DNA of 64,000 nt, from NCBI RefSeq assembly GCF_041435115.1, contig NZ_CP108046.1, positions 5,952,001 to 6,016,000 of the forward strand, written 5' to 3'. Position 1 is the first letter of the stretch. Every line of letters begins with the position of its first letter. Under the pieces are notes generated by a model, which saw only the letters and a list, made by a program, of their open reading frames with translations, did not search any database and was not told where the DNA came from. The translations under genes were made by a program, and so were the position numbers. This DNA comes from Streptomyces sp. NBC_00289. GTDB taxonomy: Bacteria; Actinomycetota; Actinomycetes; Streptomycetales; Streptomycetaceae. Of the stretch, positions 56,918-64,000 are shown piece after piece.

Positions 56918-58480
56918 ATGGAAACGCCCCCGCCGACCACCCCGCGCACCGAACCCACCGATGCGGACGTCGAGGCCTTCAAGCAACAGCTCGGACGTCC
57001 GCCGCGTGGACTGCGCGCCATCGCCCACCGGTGCCCGTGCGGGCAGCCGGACGTGGTGGAGACGGCACCGCGACTGCCCGACGGCACGCCCTTCCCGACG
57101 ACGTACTACCTGACGTGTCCGCGGGCCGCCTCGGCGATCGGCACCCTTGAGGCGAACGGCGTCATGAAGGAGATGACGGAGCGGCTCGGGACCGACCCGG
57201 AACTCGCCGCCGCATACCGCGCGGCGCACGAGGACTACCTCGCGCGCCGGGACGCCATCGAGGTGCTGGAGGGCTTCCCGAGCGCGGGCGGCATGCCGGA
57301 CCGGGTGAAGTGTCTGCACGTGCTGGTGGGGCACTCCCTGGCCGCGGGGCCGGGCGTCAACCCGCTGGGCGACGAGGCGATCGCGATGCTGCCCGAGTGG
57401 TGGCTCAAGGGTCCGTGCGTACAGCCGCTCGCGGCCCCCGACCCGGCCGACGAGCACCCGGACGAGGAGGGCGCGGTCCTCGACCCCGCCGAGACCCGCA
57501 GCGGCTCCTTCGCGGAAGCCCCTGCGGTCCCCGCCGGTTTCAGCCGGGTCGCCGGCGTCGACTGCGGGACGAACTCCATCAGGCTGCTCGTCGCCGACGT
57601 CAACCCGGCCACCGGTGAACTGCTCGAACTCGACCGGCGCATGACGATCGTGCGGCTCGGCCAGGACGTGGACCGGACCGGCCGGCTGGCCCCCGAGGCG
57701 CTGGAGCGGACGTTCACGGCGTGCCGGGAGTACGCGGAGGTGATCCGCGGACTGGGCGCGGGGAAGGTGCGGTTCGTGGCGACGTCGGCCTCGCGGGACG
57801 CCTCGAACCGGGACGAGTTCGTCCGCGGGGTGCTGGACATCCTCGGCGTCGAGCCCGAGGTCATCTCGGGCGACCGGGAGGCCGAGTTCTCCTTCACCGG
57901 CGCCACGAAGGAACTGACCGAACGCGCGGACCTCGCCAGGCCCTACCTGGTCGTGGACATCGGCGGCGGCTCGACCGAGTTCGTCGTGGGCGACGACCGG
58001 GTGCGTGCGGCGCGCTCGGTGGACGTCGGCTGTGTCCGGATGACCGAGCGGCACCTCCTGCGGGACGGGGCCGTGACCGACCCGCCGACCGCCGAGCAGA
58101 TCGCGGCGATGCGCGCCGACATCGAGGCGGCCCTCGACCTGGTCGAGGAGTCGGTGCCGCTGGGCGAGGCGAGGACCCTGGTCGGGCTGGCCGGATCGGT
58201 CACGACCGTGTCGGCCATCGCGCAGGACCTGCCCGCGTACGACCCGGCCGCCATCCACCACTCCCGTGTCTCCCGTGACAAGGTCCGCGAGATCACCGAG
58301 TGGCTGCTGCGCTCCACGCACGCCGAGCGCGCGGCGGTGCCCTCCATGCACCCGGGGCGCGTCGACGTGATCGCCGCCGGAGCCCTCGTACTGCTCTCGA
58401 TCATGGAGCGGAGCGGGGCGGAGGAGGTCGTGGTGAGCGAGCACGACATCCTCGACGGGATCGCGTGGTCGGTGGCCTAG
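56918..58480 (+). CDS. ppx: DUF501 - exopolyphosphatase (Ppx/GppA) fusion
   Basis: One unbroken 520-residue frame. Residues 15-165 are DUF501 (LGRPPRGLRAIAHRCPCGQPDVVETAPRLPDGTPFPTTYYLTCP ... RVKCLHVLVGHSLA, GDEA). A 40-residue acidic linker leads to a Ppx/GppA actin-fold phosphatase: VDCGTNSIRLLVAD (phosphate 1), FVATSASRDASN, catalytic Glu in SGDREAEFSF, and LVVDIGGGSTEFVVG. In most relatives I recall these are separate adjacent genes. Ppx enzymes hydrolyse polyphosphate or pppGpp. ATG at 56918 has AGAGAAAG upstream. Confidence 0.9.
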   Translation: METPPPTTPRTEPTDADVEAFKQQLGRPPRGLRAIAHRCPCGQPDVVETAPRLPDGTPFPTTYYLTCPRAASAIGTLEANGVMKEMTERLGTDPELAAAYRAAHEDYLARRDAIEVLEGFPSAGGMPDRVKCLHVLVGHSLAAGPGVNPLGDEAIAMLPEWWLKGPCVQPLAAPDPADEHPDEEGAVLDPAETRSGSFAEAPAVPAGFSRVAGVDCGTNSIRLLVADVNPATGELLELDRRMTIVRLGQDVDRTGRLAPEALERTFTACREYAEVIRGLGAGKVRFVATSASRDASNRDEFVRGVLDILGVEPEVISGDREAEFSFTGATKELTERADLARPYLVVDIGGGSTEFVVGDDRVRAARSVDVGCVRMTERHLLRDGAVTDPPTAEQIAAMRADIEAALDLVEESVPLGEARTLVGLAGSVTTVSAIAQDLPAYDPAAIHHSRVSRDKVREITEWLLRSTHAERAAVPSMHPGRVDVIAAGALVLLSIMERSGAEEVVVSEHDILDGIAWSVA

Positions 58481-58549
58481 GAGTCGGCCGGGGGGCCGGG
58501 GTCGGCCGGTGGCGTGGGCCACATGCGCCGGGTGGTCCGGGTCTCCTTT

Positions 58550-58565
58550 GCTACTGATCAGTAGC
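58550..58565. promoter_or_regulatory. perfect 16-bp palindrome GCTACTGATCAGTAGC
   Basis: A perfect 16-base palindrome in the ppx-ndh gap, 83 bases upstream of the Rex-like site. It is not followed by a T-run and has no loop, so an operator is more likely than a terminator. The cognate protein is unknown. Confidence 0.5.
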
Positions 58566-58647
58566 CCTCGGCTGAGCAGGTCGGATAGCGTATGAGCGCC
58601 TCCGGGGGGTCTGTGCGGACCCCTCGGCGGCACCTCGCCGGGAAAGT

Positions 58648-58665
58648 TCGTGAAGTTCTTCACAA
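58648..58665. promoter_or_regulatory. Rex-like operator (ROP) upstream of ndh
   Basis: TCGTGAAGTTCTTCACAA differs at one position from the Rex consensus TTGTGAA-N4-TTCACAA. Rex senses NADH/NAD+ and represses respiratory genes including ndh in S. coelicolor. The site lies about 320 bases before the ndh start; a weaker half-match, ttgtgaa, lies at 58933-58939. Confidence 0.75.
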
Positions 58666-58984
58666 GGAAATCTGCCCAGCCGGGCAAGGAAAGTGGCGGG
58701 GCTGACCCTTTCGGGGGTTCGACCCGCCTGTGCGCGGGTCGGACAGGGCGTTTCGGCGGGTTCCCGGCGGGGGTTTACGAGAGGCTCTCGAGGTCGGATC
58801 GAGGTGGCCTGGAGAGCACGGAACGGCAGCTCACGCGGCATTGACAACGGCTCAAACCGCCCCGCGACCGGGCCGCGCCACCATGACCTGGATCACCCGG
58901 GTGGCGGAGGATAACACAGGCGCTGCGCATGCTTGTGAAGGGGCGCACGAGCCACCCCCCTGAGGCGGGTGGATACTCGATGGC

Positions 58985-60382
58985 ATGAGCACCACGGAGC
59001 GTCCCAGGATCCTCGTAGTAGGCGGTGGGTACGTAGGCCTGTACGCAGCTCGGCGCATTCTCAAGAAGATGCGCTACGGCGAGGCGACCGTCACGGTCGT
59101 CGACCCCCGGTCGTACATGACCTACCAGCCCTTCCTCCCCGAAACCGCCGCCGGCAACATCTCCCCGCGCCACGTCGTCGTCCCGCTGCGACGCGTGCTG
59201 CCCAAGGCGGAGGTTCTCACCGGCCGGGTCACCACCATCGATCAGGACCGCAAGGTCGCCACGATCGCCCCGCTGGTCGGCGAGGCGTACGAGCTGCCCT
59301 TCGACTACCTGGTCGTCGCCCTCGGCGCGGTCTCCCGCACCTTCCCGATCCCCGGCCTCGCCGAGCAGGGCATCGGTATGAAGGGCATCGAGGAAGCCAT
59401 CGGCCTGCGCAACCACGTCCTCGAGCAGCTCGACAAGGCCGACTCCACGACCGACGAGGAGATCCGCCGCAAGGCGCTCACCTTCGTCTTCGTCGGCGGC
59501 GGCTTCGCCGGTGCGGAGACCATCGGTGAGGTCGAGGACCTGGCCCGCGACGCGGCCAAGTACTACACCAGTGTGTCCCGCGAGGACATGCGCTTCATCC
59601 TGGTGGACGCCGCCGACAAGATCCTGCCCGAGGTCGGCCCCAAGCTCGGCCAGTACGGCAAGGAGCACCTGGAGAGCCGCGGGGTCGAGATCTACCTCTC
59701 CACCTCCATGGACTCCTGCGTCGACGGTCACGTCGTCCTGAAGAACGGCCTCGAGGTCGACTCCAGCACGATCGTGTGGACGGCGGGCGTCAAGCCGAAC
59801 CCGGTGCTGGCCCGCTACGGCCTGCCGCTCGGCCCCCGCGGTCACGTCGACTGCGCGCCCACCCTCCAGGTGCAGGGCACCGACTACATCTGGGCCGCCG
59901 GCGACAACGCGCAGGTGCCCGACCTCGTCGGCCGCAAGGCCGGCAACGAGAACGCCTGGTGCCCGCCGAACGCGCAGCACGCGCTGCGGCAGGCGCGCGT
60001 CCTCGGCGACAACGTGATCTCCGGCCTGCGGGGCTTCCCGCAGAAGGACTACAGCCACGCCAACAAGGGCGCGGTCGCGGGCCTGGGCCTCCACAAGGGC
60101 GTCGCGATGATCGTCATGGGCAAGGTGAAGATCAAGCTGCGCGGCCGCCTGGCCTGGTACATGCACCGTGGCTACCACGGTCTGGCCATGCCGACCTGGA
60201 ACCGCAAGATCCGCGTCTTCGCCGACTGGACACTCGGCATGTTCCTCAAGCGTGAGGTCGTGGCGCTCGGCGCGCTGGAGTCCCCGCGCGAGGAGTTCTA
60301 CGAGGCCGCGAAGCCGGCGCCGGTCGCCGCGGCGGCCAAGGCCGAGGAGAAGCCGAAGGCCAGCCAGGCCAAGGCCTCCTGA
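58985..60382 (+). CDS. ndh: type II NADH:quinone oxidoreductase
   Basis: A 465-residue, non-proton-pumping NADH dehydrogenase on the inner membrane face. FAD Rossmann motif VVGGGYVGLYAAR (about 11-23), NADH-binding FVFVGGGFAGAETIGEVED (about 167), and the second FAD motif YIWAAGDNAQVPD. The quinone/membrane side has AWYMHRGYHGLAMPTWNRK. The tail is Ala/Lys-rich. ATG at 58985 has no good ribosome site and may be translated from a short leader. Likely Rex-repressed at high NAD+/NADH. Confidence 0.96.
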   Translation: MSTTERPRILVVGGGYVGLYAARRILKKMRYGEATVTVVDPRSYMTYQPFLPETAAGNISPRHVVVPLRRVLPKAEVLTGRVTTIDQDRKVATIAPLVGEAYELPFDYLVVALGAVSRTFPIPGLAEQGIGMKGIEEAIGLRNHVLEQLDKADSTTDEEIRRKALTFVFVGGGFAGAETIGEVEDLARDAAKYYTSVSREDMRFILVDAADKILPEVGPKLGQYGKEHLESRGVEIYLSTSMDSCVDGHVVLKNGLEVDSSTIVWTAGVKPNPVLARYGLPLGPRGHVDCAPTLQVQGTDYIWAAGDNAQVPDLVGRKAGNENAWCPPNAQHALRQARVLGDNVISGLRGFPQKDYSHANKGAVAGLGLHKGVAMIVMGKVKIKLRGRLAWYMHRGYHGLAMPTWNRKIRVFADWTLGMFLKREVVALGALESPREEFYEAAKPAPVAAAAKAEEKPKASQAKAS

Positions 60383-60401
60383 CCTCCGGTCACCGACCCG
60401 T

Positions 60402-60443
60402 CCGAAGGACCTCCCGCCATCCGTGGTGCGGGAGGTCCTTCGG
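60402..60443 (+). terminator. terminator after ndh
   Basis: ccgaaggacctcccgc (60402-60417) pairs exactly with gcgggaggtccttcgg (60428-60443): 16-bp perfect stem, ten-base loop, followed by cgtttcg. Good intrinsic terminator 20 bases past ndh. Confidence 0.85.
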
Positions 60444-60655
60444 CGTTTCGTGGAGCCGTACGCCCCTCCGGGCGCCGCCGACCCGGGCCACCCTCCCCCG
60501 GCCCGGACGCCTCCGTCCCGGCGCCGGACGGGCGGGAGGCAGGGGAGACGAAGGGTTTGCCCAGCCGAAACGCGCGTGGGGGACTGCGACCCGGCCTCAC
60601 AGGTGTTTACGTGGTGTCGGACGTTCAGGGATCACTCCTCACGGAGGTGCACGCC

Positions 60656-61954
60656 ATGGCTGACGCCGCGCTGCGGCTGACGGGCCTCGTCGAACAGTTG
60701 CTGGGAGCCCCGCTCCCACTCCGCATCCGCGCCTGGGACGGTTCCGAGGCCGGGCCGCCGGACGCACCGGCACTGGTACTGCGCAATCGGCGTGCGGTGC
60801 GCCGGATGCTGTGGAAGCCGGGAGAGCTGGGCCTGGCACGGGCCTGGGTCGCCGGGGACCTGGAGGTCGAGGGAGACCTCTTCACCGCGCTCGCCCTGGT
60901 GTCCGGGCTGGTGTGGGAGCGCCAGGAGGACACCAGGAGTCCGGTCCAGGCGCTGCGCGACCCCGAGGTGCGGTCCGCGGTCCGCGGCCTCGTCAGGTTC
61001 GCCGGCCCCCCGCTGCCGCCCGCCCCGCCCCGCGAGGAGGTGCGCAGGGCCCGCCGCGGCCTGCACAGCAGACGCAGCGACAAACGCGCCATCAGCCACC
61101 ACTACGACGTCGGGAACGACTTCTACGAGGTCGTCCTCGGCTCGTCCATGGTGTACTCCTGCGCCTACTGGTCCGCCCCCGAACCGGACGGCACCCTGGA
61201 GGACGCCCAGCGCGACAAGCTGGAACTCGTCTGCCGCAAGCTCGCCCTGACGTCCGGGCAGCGGCTGCTGGACGTCGGCTGCGGCTGGGGCTCCCTGGCC
61301 ATCCACGCGGCCCGGGAACACGGCGTGCGGGTGGTCGGCATCACGCTCTCCCAGGAGCAGGCCGCGTACGCCCGCAAGCGCGTCGCCGACGAGGGGCTGA
61401 CCGACCGGGTCGAGATCCGCGTTCAGGACTACCGCGATGTCGTCGACGGGCCCTTCGACGCCATCTCCTCGATCGGCATGGCGGAGCACGTCGGCGCCGA
61501 GCGGTACCTGGAGTACGCGGACCTGCTGCACCGGCTCCTCGCACCGGGCGGGCGGCTGCTCAACCACCAGATCGCCCGTCGCCCGCGGCGCGACGAGTCG
61601 ACGTACGCCCTCGACGAGTTCATCGACGCCTACGTGTTCCCCGACGGTGAACTGGCCCCGCTGGGCACCACCGTCAACCAGCTGGAGCGCGCCGGGTTCG
61701 AGGTGCGCGACGTCGAGTCGATCCGCGAGCACTACGCGCTCACCCTGCGCCGCTGGGTCGCCAATCTGGAGGCGGGCTGGACGCGGGCCGTGCGGCTGAC
61801 CGGCCCCGGCCGGGCCCGGGTCTGGCGGCTGTACATGGCCGCCTGCGTGGTCGCCTTCGAGCGCAACCAGATCGGCGTCAACCAGGTGCTGGCGGTCCGG
61901 ACACCGGAGTCCGGCGCCTCCGGGATGCCACTGCGGGCGCGTACCTGGATCTGA
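60656..61954 (+). CDS. cfa: cyclopropane-fatty-acyl-phospholipid synthase-like methyltransferase
   Basis: A 432-residue SAM enzyme adding a methylene bridge (or methyl group) to unsaturated phospholipid acyl chains. The N-terminal lipid-binding part (residues 1-140) precedes the CFA motif SHHYDVGNDFYEVVLGSSMVYSCAYW and SAM loop RLLDVGCGWGSLAIHAA, then VGITLSQEQAAYA, AEHVG and the C-terminal ERNQIGVNQVL. ATG at 60656 follows CGGAGG by eight bases; a longer start at 60557 is unlikely. Its substrate would be the products of the desaturase-type enzymes. Confidence 0.93.
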   Translation: MADAALRLTGLVEQLLGAPLPLRIRAWDGSEAGPPDAPALVLRNRRAVRRMLWKPGELGLARAWVAGDLEVEGDLFTALALVSGLVWERQEDTRSPVQALRDPEVRSAVRGLVRFAGPPLPPAPPREEVRRARRGLHSRRSDKRAISHHYDVGNDFYEVVLGSSMVYSCAYWSAPEPDGTLEDAQRDKLELVCRKLALTSGQRLLDVGCGWGSLAIHAAREHGVRVVGITLSQEQAAYARKRVADEGLTDRVEIRVQDYRDVVDGPFDAISSIGMAEHVGAERYLEYADLLHRLLAPGGRLLNHQIARRPRRDESTYALDEFIDAYVFPDGELAPLGTTVNQLERAGFEVRDVESIREHYALTLRRWVANLEAGWTRAVRLTGPGRARVWRLYMAACVVAFERNQIGVNQVLAVRTPESGASGMPLRARTWI

Positions 61955-61964
61955 GCGCATACGA

Positions 61965-62000
61965 CAGGGCCCCGTTCCCGGACACCGGAACGGGGCCCTG
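61965..62000. terminator. bidirectional terminator between cfa and the ABC permease
   Basis: cagggccccgttcc (61965-61978) and ggaacggggccctg (61987-62000) form a perfect 14-bp stem with an eight-base loop between convergent genes. Confidence 0.85.
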
Positions 62001-62012
62001 CCATGGGTGCGG

Positions 62013-64000
62013 CTACTCCGACTTGATCGCCGACAGCATGTTCAGCCGGGCCGCCCGCCGGGCCGGCCACAGCGCCGCCAGGACGCCCACCGTCCCCGCC
62101 AGCAGGAGGAAGACGGCGATCCTGGCCCAGGGCAGGACGAGCTCGTACGTCGCCATCTTCGCGCCGAGCAGTTCCCCGGCCGCCCAGCCGAAGAACACTC
62201 CCAGACCGATGCCAAGGACCGCGCCGAACAGGGAGATGACCAGGGACTCCAGGCGGACCATCCGCTTGATGCCCTTGCGGTCCAGGCCGATCGCGCGCAG
62301 CATGCCGATCTCCTGCGAGCGCTCGAAGACCGACATGGCCAGGGTGTTGACGACTCCGAGGACCGCCACGATCACGGCCATCGCCAGCAGTCCGTAGACC
62401 ATGTTCAGCATCAGGGTGAACATCTGCGCGATGTCGTTGGAGAGGTCCTTCTTGTCCTGGACCTTGACGGCCGGGTTGGAGCCGAGGGCCTTCTCCAGAC
62501 GGTCCTTCGTCGCGCTCGTGGCGCCGTCGGACGTCTTCACCATGACCTGCATGTCGGCCGGGTCCGACTGGTGCGGGGAGAGCGCCGAGGTGTCGAGGAT
62601 GATGCCCTCGATCATCTCGTTGCCCTCGTAGACCCCGGCGACCGTCAGCCGCTGCCTGCGGCCGTCCTCGTAGGAGACGGTGAAGTCCGAACCGGCCTTC
62701 CAGTGGTGCGACTCGGCGGTGTCGGTGTCCACGACCACCTTGGTGCCGCCGACGGTGAAGGAGCCCTCGTCGACCTTCAGGTCGGTGAGTTCGCCGATCG
62801 CGCGGCCGTTGACGCCCGTCAGGTACTCGGTCGTGCCGTCGATGCGGGAGGCCGCGTTGCGCAGCGGACTGGTGGCGGTGACGCCGTCCACGCGGCCCAG
62901 CTTCTTCTCCACGTCCGGGGAGAGCTCGTTGCCGTTCGCCATGGACACCACGTAGTCGGCGCTGATCGCCGCCGACGCCATCTTGTCGATCGACTTCTGC
63001 AGGCTGCCCGCCATCACCGTCATACCGGTGATCAGGGTCAGGCCGATCATCAGCGCGGACGCGGTGGCGGCCGTACGGCGTGGGTTGCGGACCGAGTTCT
63101 GGCGGGCCAGCTTGCCCGCGACGCCGAAACCGCGCAGGACCGGCGCCGCGGCCGCGATGAGCGGGCGGGACAGCAGCGGGGTCAGGATGAAGACGCCGAT
63201 GATCAGCAGCACCGCGCCGAGGCCCATGGGCGCCTGGCCGTCGGAGCCCTCCATCGTCGTGGCCGCGAGGACGACCGCGACGCCCGCCCCGCTGAACAGG
63301 GCGCCCAGCGTGTTGCGCAGCACCAGCGACTTGGTGGTGGCCGGGGCGTGCAGACTGCTCATCGCGGCCACCGGCGGGATCTTCGCGGCCCGGCGGCCCG
63401 GCAGCCAGGCGGCCAGCATGGTGACGAGGATGCCGACCGCGAAGGCCGCGACGACCGTGCCGGGGGAGATCACCAGCGGGCCGTCCGGGACCGTCGCGCC
63501 GAGCGACCCCATGAGCGAGCGCAGGCCGGCCCCGATGCCGATGCCCGCGACCAGACCGGCCACCGCGGCGACGGCACCGACCACGAACGCCTCGAGGAGC
63601 ACGGACCGCGTGACCTGCCTGCGTGAGGCGCCGACCGCGCGCATCAGCGCCAGTTCCCTGGTGCGCTGGGCGACCAGCATGGTGAAGGTGTTGGCGATGA
63701 TGAACGTACCGACGAAGAGCGCGATGCCCGCGAAGACCAGCAGGCCCTGCTTCAGGCCGGCCATCGAGGAGGAGATCAACTCGGCCTGGTCGTCCGCGAG
63801 TTGCTGACCGGTGGTGGTCTCCGTGAGGCCCTTGGGCAGGGCCTTGTCCAGCTCCGATTTCAACGCGGTCTGGCTGGTGCCCGCGGCCGCCTTCACGTCG
63901 ATCTCGTCGTAGGTGCCCGGCTTGCCGAAGAGTCGCTGCGCGGTCGCCGTGTCGAAGAGGGCGAGGCTGCCGCCGGCCGCGACGTTGCCGTCGTCGGTGG
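62013..64000 (-). CDS. FtsX-type ABC permease, 5' end beyond the window
   Basis: The C-terminal 662 codons of a tandem-FtsX permease. The frame is open to the right edge (last visible upstream residues TDDGNVAAGGSLALFDTATAQ), so the start is outside. The first FtsX block is AGLKQGLLVFAGIALFVGTFIIANTFTMLVAQRTRELALMRAVG and the second MVYGLLAMAIVAVLGVVNTLAMSVFERSQEIGMLRAIG (both given in part). It ends RAARLNMLSAIKSE, like the permease at 33400. It is expected to work with an ATPase lying upstream. Confidence 0.93.
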   Translation of the reverse strand, partial: TDDGNVAAGGSLALFDTATAQRLFGKPGTYDEIDVKAAAGTSQTALKSELDKALPKGLTETTTGQQLADDQAELISSSMAGLKQGLLVFAGIALFVGTFIIANTFTMLVAQRTRELALMRAVGASRRQVTRSVLLEAFVVGAVAAVAGLVAGIGIGAGLRSLMGSLGATVPDGPLVISPGTVVAAFAVGILVTMLAAWLPGRRAAKIPPVAAMSSLHAPATTKSLVLRNTLGALFSGAGVAVVLAATTMEGSDGQAPMGLGAVLLIIGVFILTPLLSRPLIAAAAPVLRGFGVAGKLARQNSVRNPRRTAATASALMIGLTLITGMTVMAGSLQKSIDKMASAAISADYVVSMANGNELSPDVEKKLGRVDGVTATSPLRNAASRIDGTTEYLTGVNGRAIGELTDLKVDEGSFTVGGTKVVVDTDTAESHHWKAGSDFTVSYEDGRRQRLTVAGVYEGNEMIEGIILDTSALSPHQSDPADMQVMVKTSDGATSATKDRLEKALGSNPAVKVQDKKDLSNDIAQMFTLMLNMVYGLLAMAVIVAVLGVVNTLAMSVFERSQEIGMLRAIGLDRKGIKRMVRLESLVISLFGAVLGIGLGVFFGWAAGELLGAKMATYELVLPWARIAVFLLLAGTVGVLAALWPARRAARLNMLSAIKSE

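Larger units (their letters stand above)
58481..58984. promoter_or_regulatory. long ppx-ndh intergenic region
   Basis: A 504-base gap holding a GGCCGG-rich tail after ppx, the 16-base palindrome (58550-58565) and the Rex-like site (58648-58665). ggataacaca (58909-58918) near its end could be a -10 region. Small open frames exist from 58650 but have weak starts and Arg/Gly-rich products, so I call none. Confidence 0.6.

Noticed and set aside
58650..58844. Small open frames in the ppx-ndh gap
   Set aside because: Weak starts overlapping the Rex-like dyad, no domain, and Arg/Gly-rich composition expected by chance at this GC content.

Overview
The window is high-GC actinobacterial chromosome. 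GTG and one TTG start are used freely, GGAGG-type ribosome sites are common, and many stop/start codons overlap by four bases. Gene content and order (galT-galE-galK; ppc; pth-rplY-prs-glmU; mfd; mazG-P450-rpf-rpfA-eno-divIC-ppx; ndh; cfa) point to Streptomyces, and from memory match the S. coelicolor SCO3090-SCO3139 neighbourhood in reverse. Species was not tested by any search. Most of the window looks like conserved core chromosome; no phage, insertion sequence, CRISPR array or biosynthetic cluster was seen.

Layout. 1-5158: a sodium/solute symporter divergent from the Leloir operon galTEK, sharing a T-rich control region. 5151-10487: regulators and small enzymes (GNAT protein, orphan LuxR-type response regulator, MarR with a tandem operator, Tam-like methyltransferase, Uma2 protein, a TetR-desaturase pair). 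10774-18161: ppc, then a minus-strand housekeeping run glmU-prs-rplY-pth. 18278-19232: tRNA-Gln(TTG) directly behind a lower-GC HTH protein with a LAGLIDADG-like motif. 19400-27624: a sensor kinase, then a cluster resembling polymorphic-toxin modules (SUKH-3 protein, YwqJ-like deaminase, WHH nuclease-SUKH fusion, and a 994-residue Imm35/proline-rich/deaminase/SUKH-4 fusion), then a coiled-coil protein. 27728-35979: DUF485-ActP-like permease pair, an MFS exporter and a MacB/FtsX-type ABC system. 36582-48054: mfd, a secreted HNH protein, lipoproteins, an unusual HTH-methylase-TRD protein and a membrane protein coupled to a Ser/Thr kinase. 48160-56895: cell-envelope genes (Rv2525c-like hydrolase, SurA-like lipoprotein, MazG, P450, two Rpf muralytic enzymes) followed by eno and divIC. 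56918-64000: DUF501-Ppx fusion, ndh with a probable Rex operator, cfa, and a 5'-truncated FtsX permease.

Regulatory DNA is rich: a ydaO-type c-di-AMP riboswitch before rpfA, a Rex-like site before ndh, tandem palindromes before the desaturase and the MarR/methyltransferase pair, nested palindromes before the methylase gene, and several strong intrinsic hairpins. Strongest candidates for under-described biology are the deaminase/WHH/SUKH cluster (20972-26509), the methylase whose catalytic motif IV has lost its first Asn and whose coding sequence carries an 18-bp-phased GTGAAC/GTTCAC array (43836-44027), and the tRNA-Gln-linked LAGLIDADG-like protein (18360-19232). All domain names are assigned by eye from motifs.
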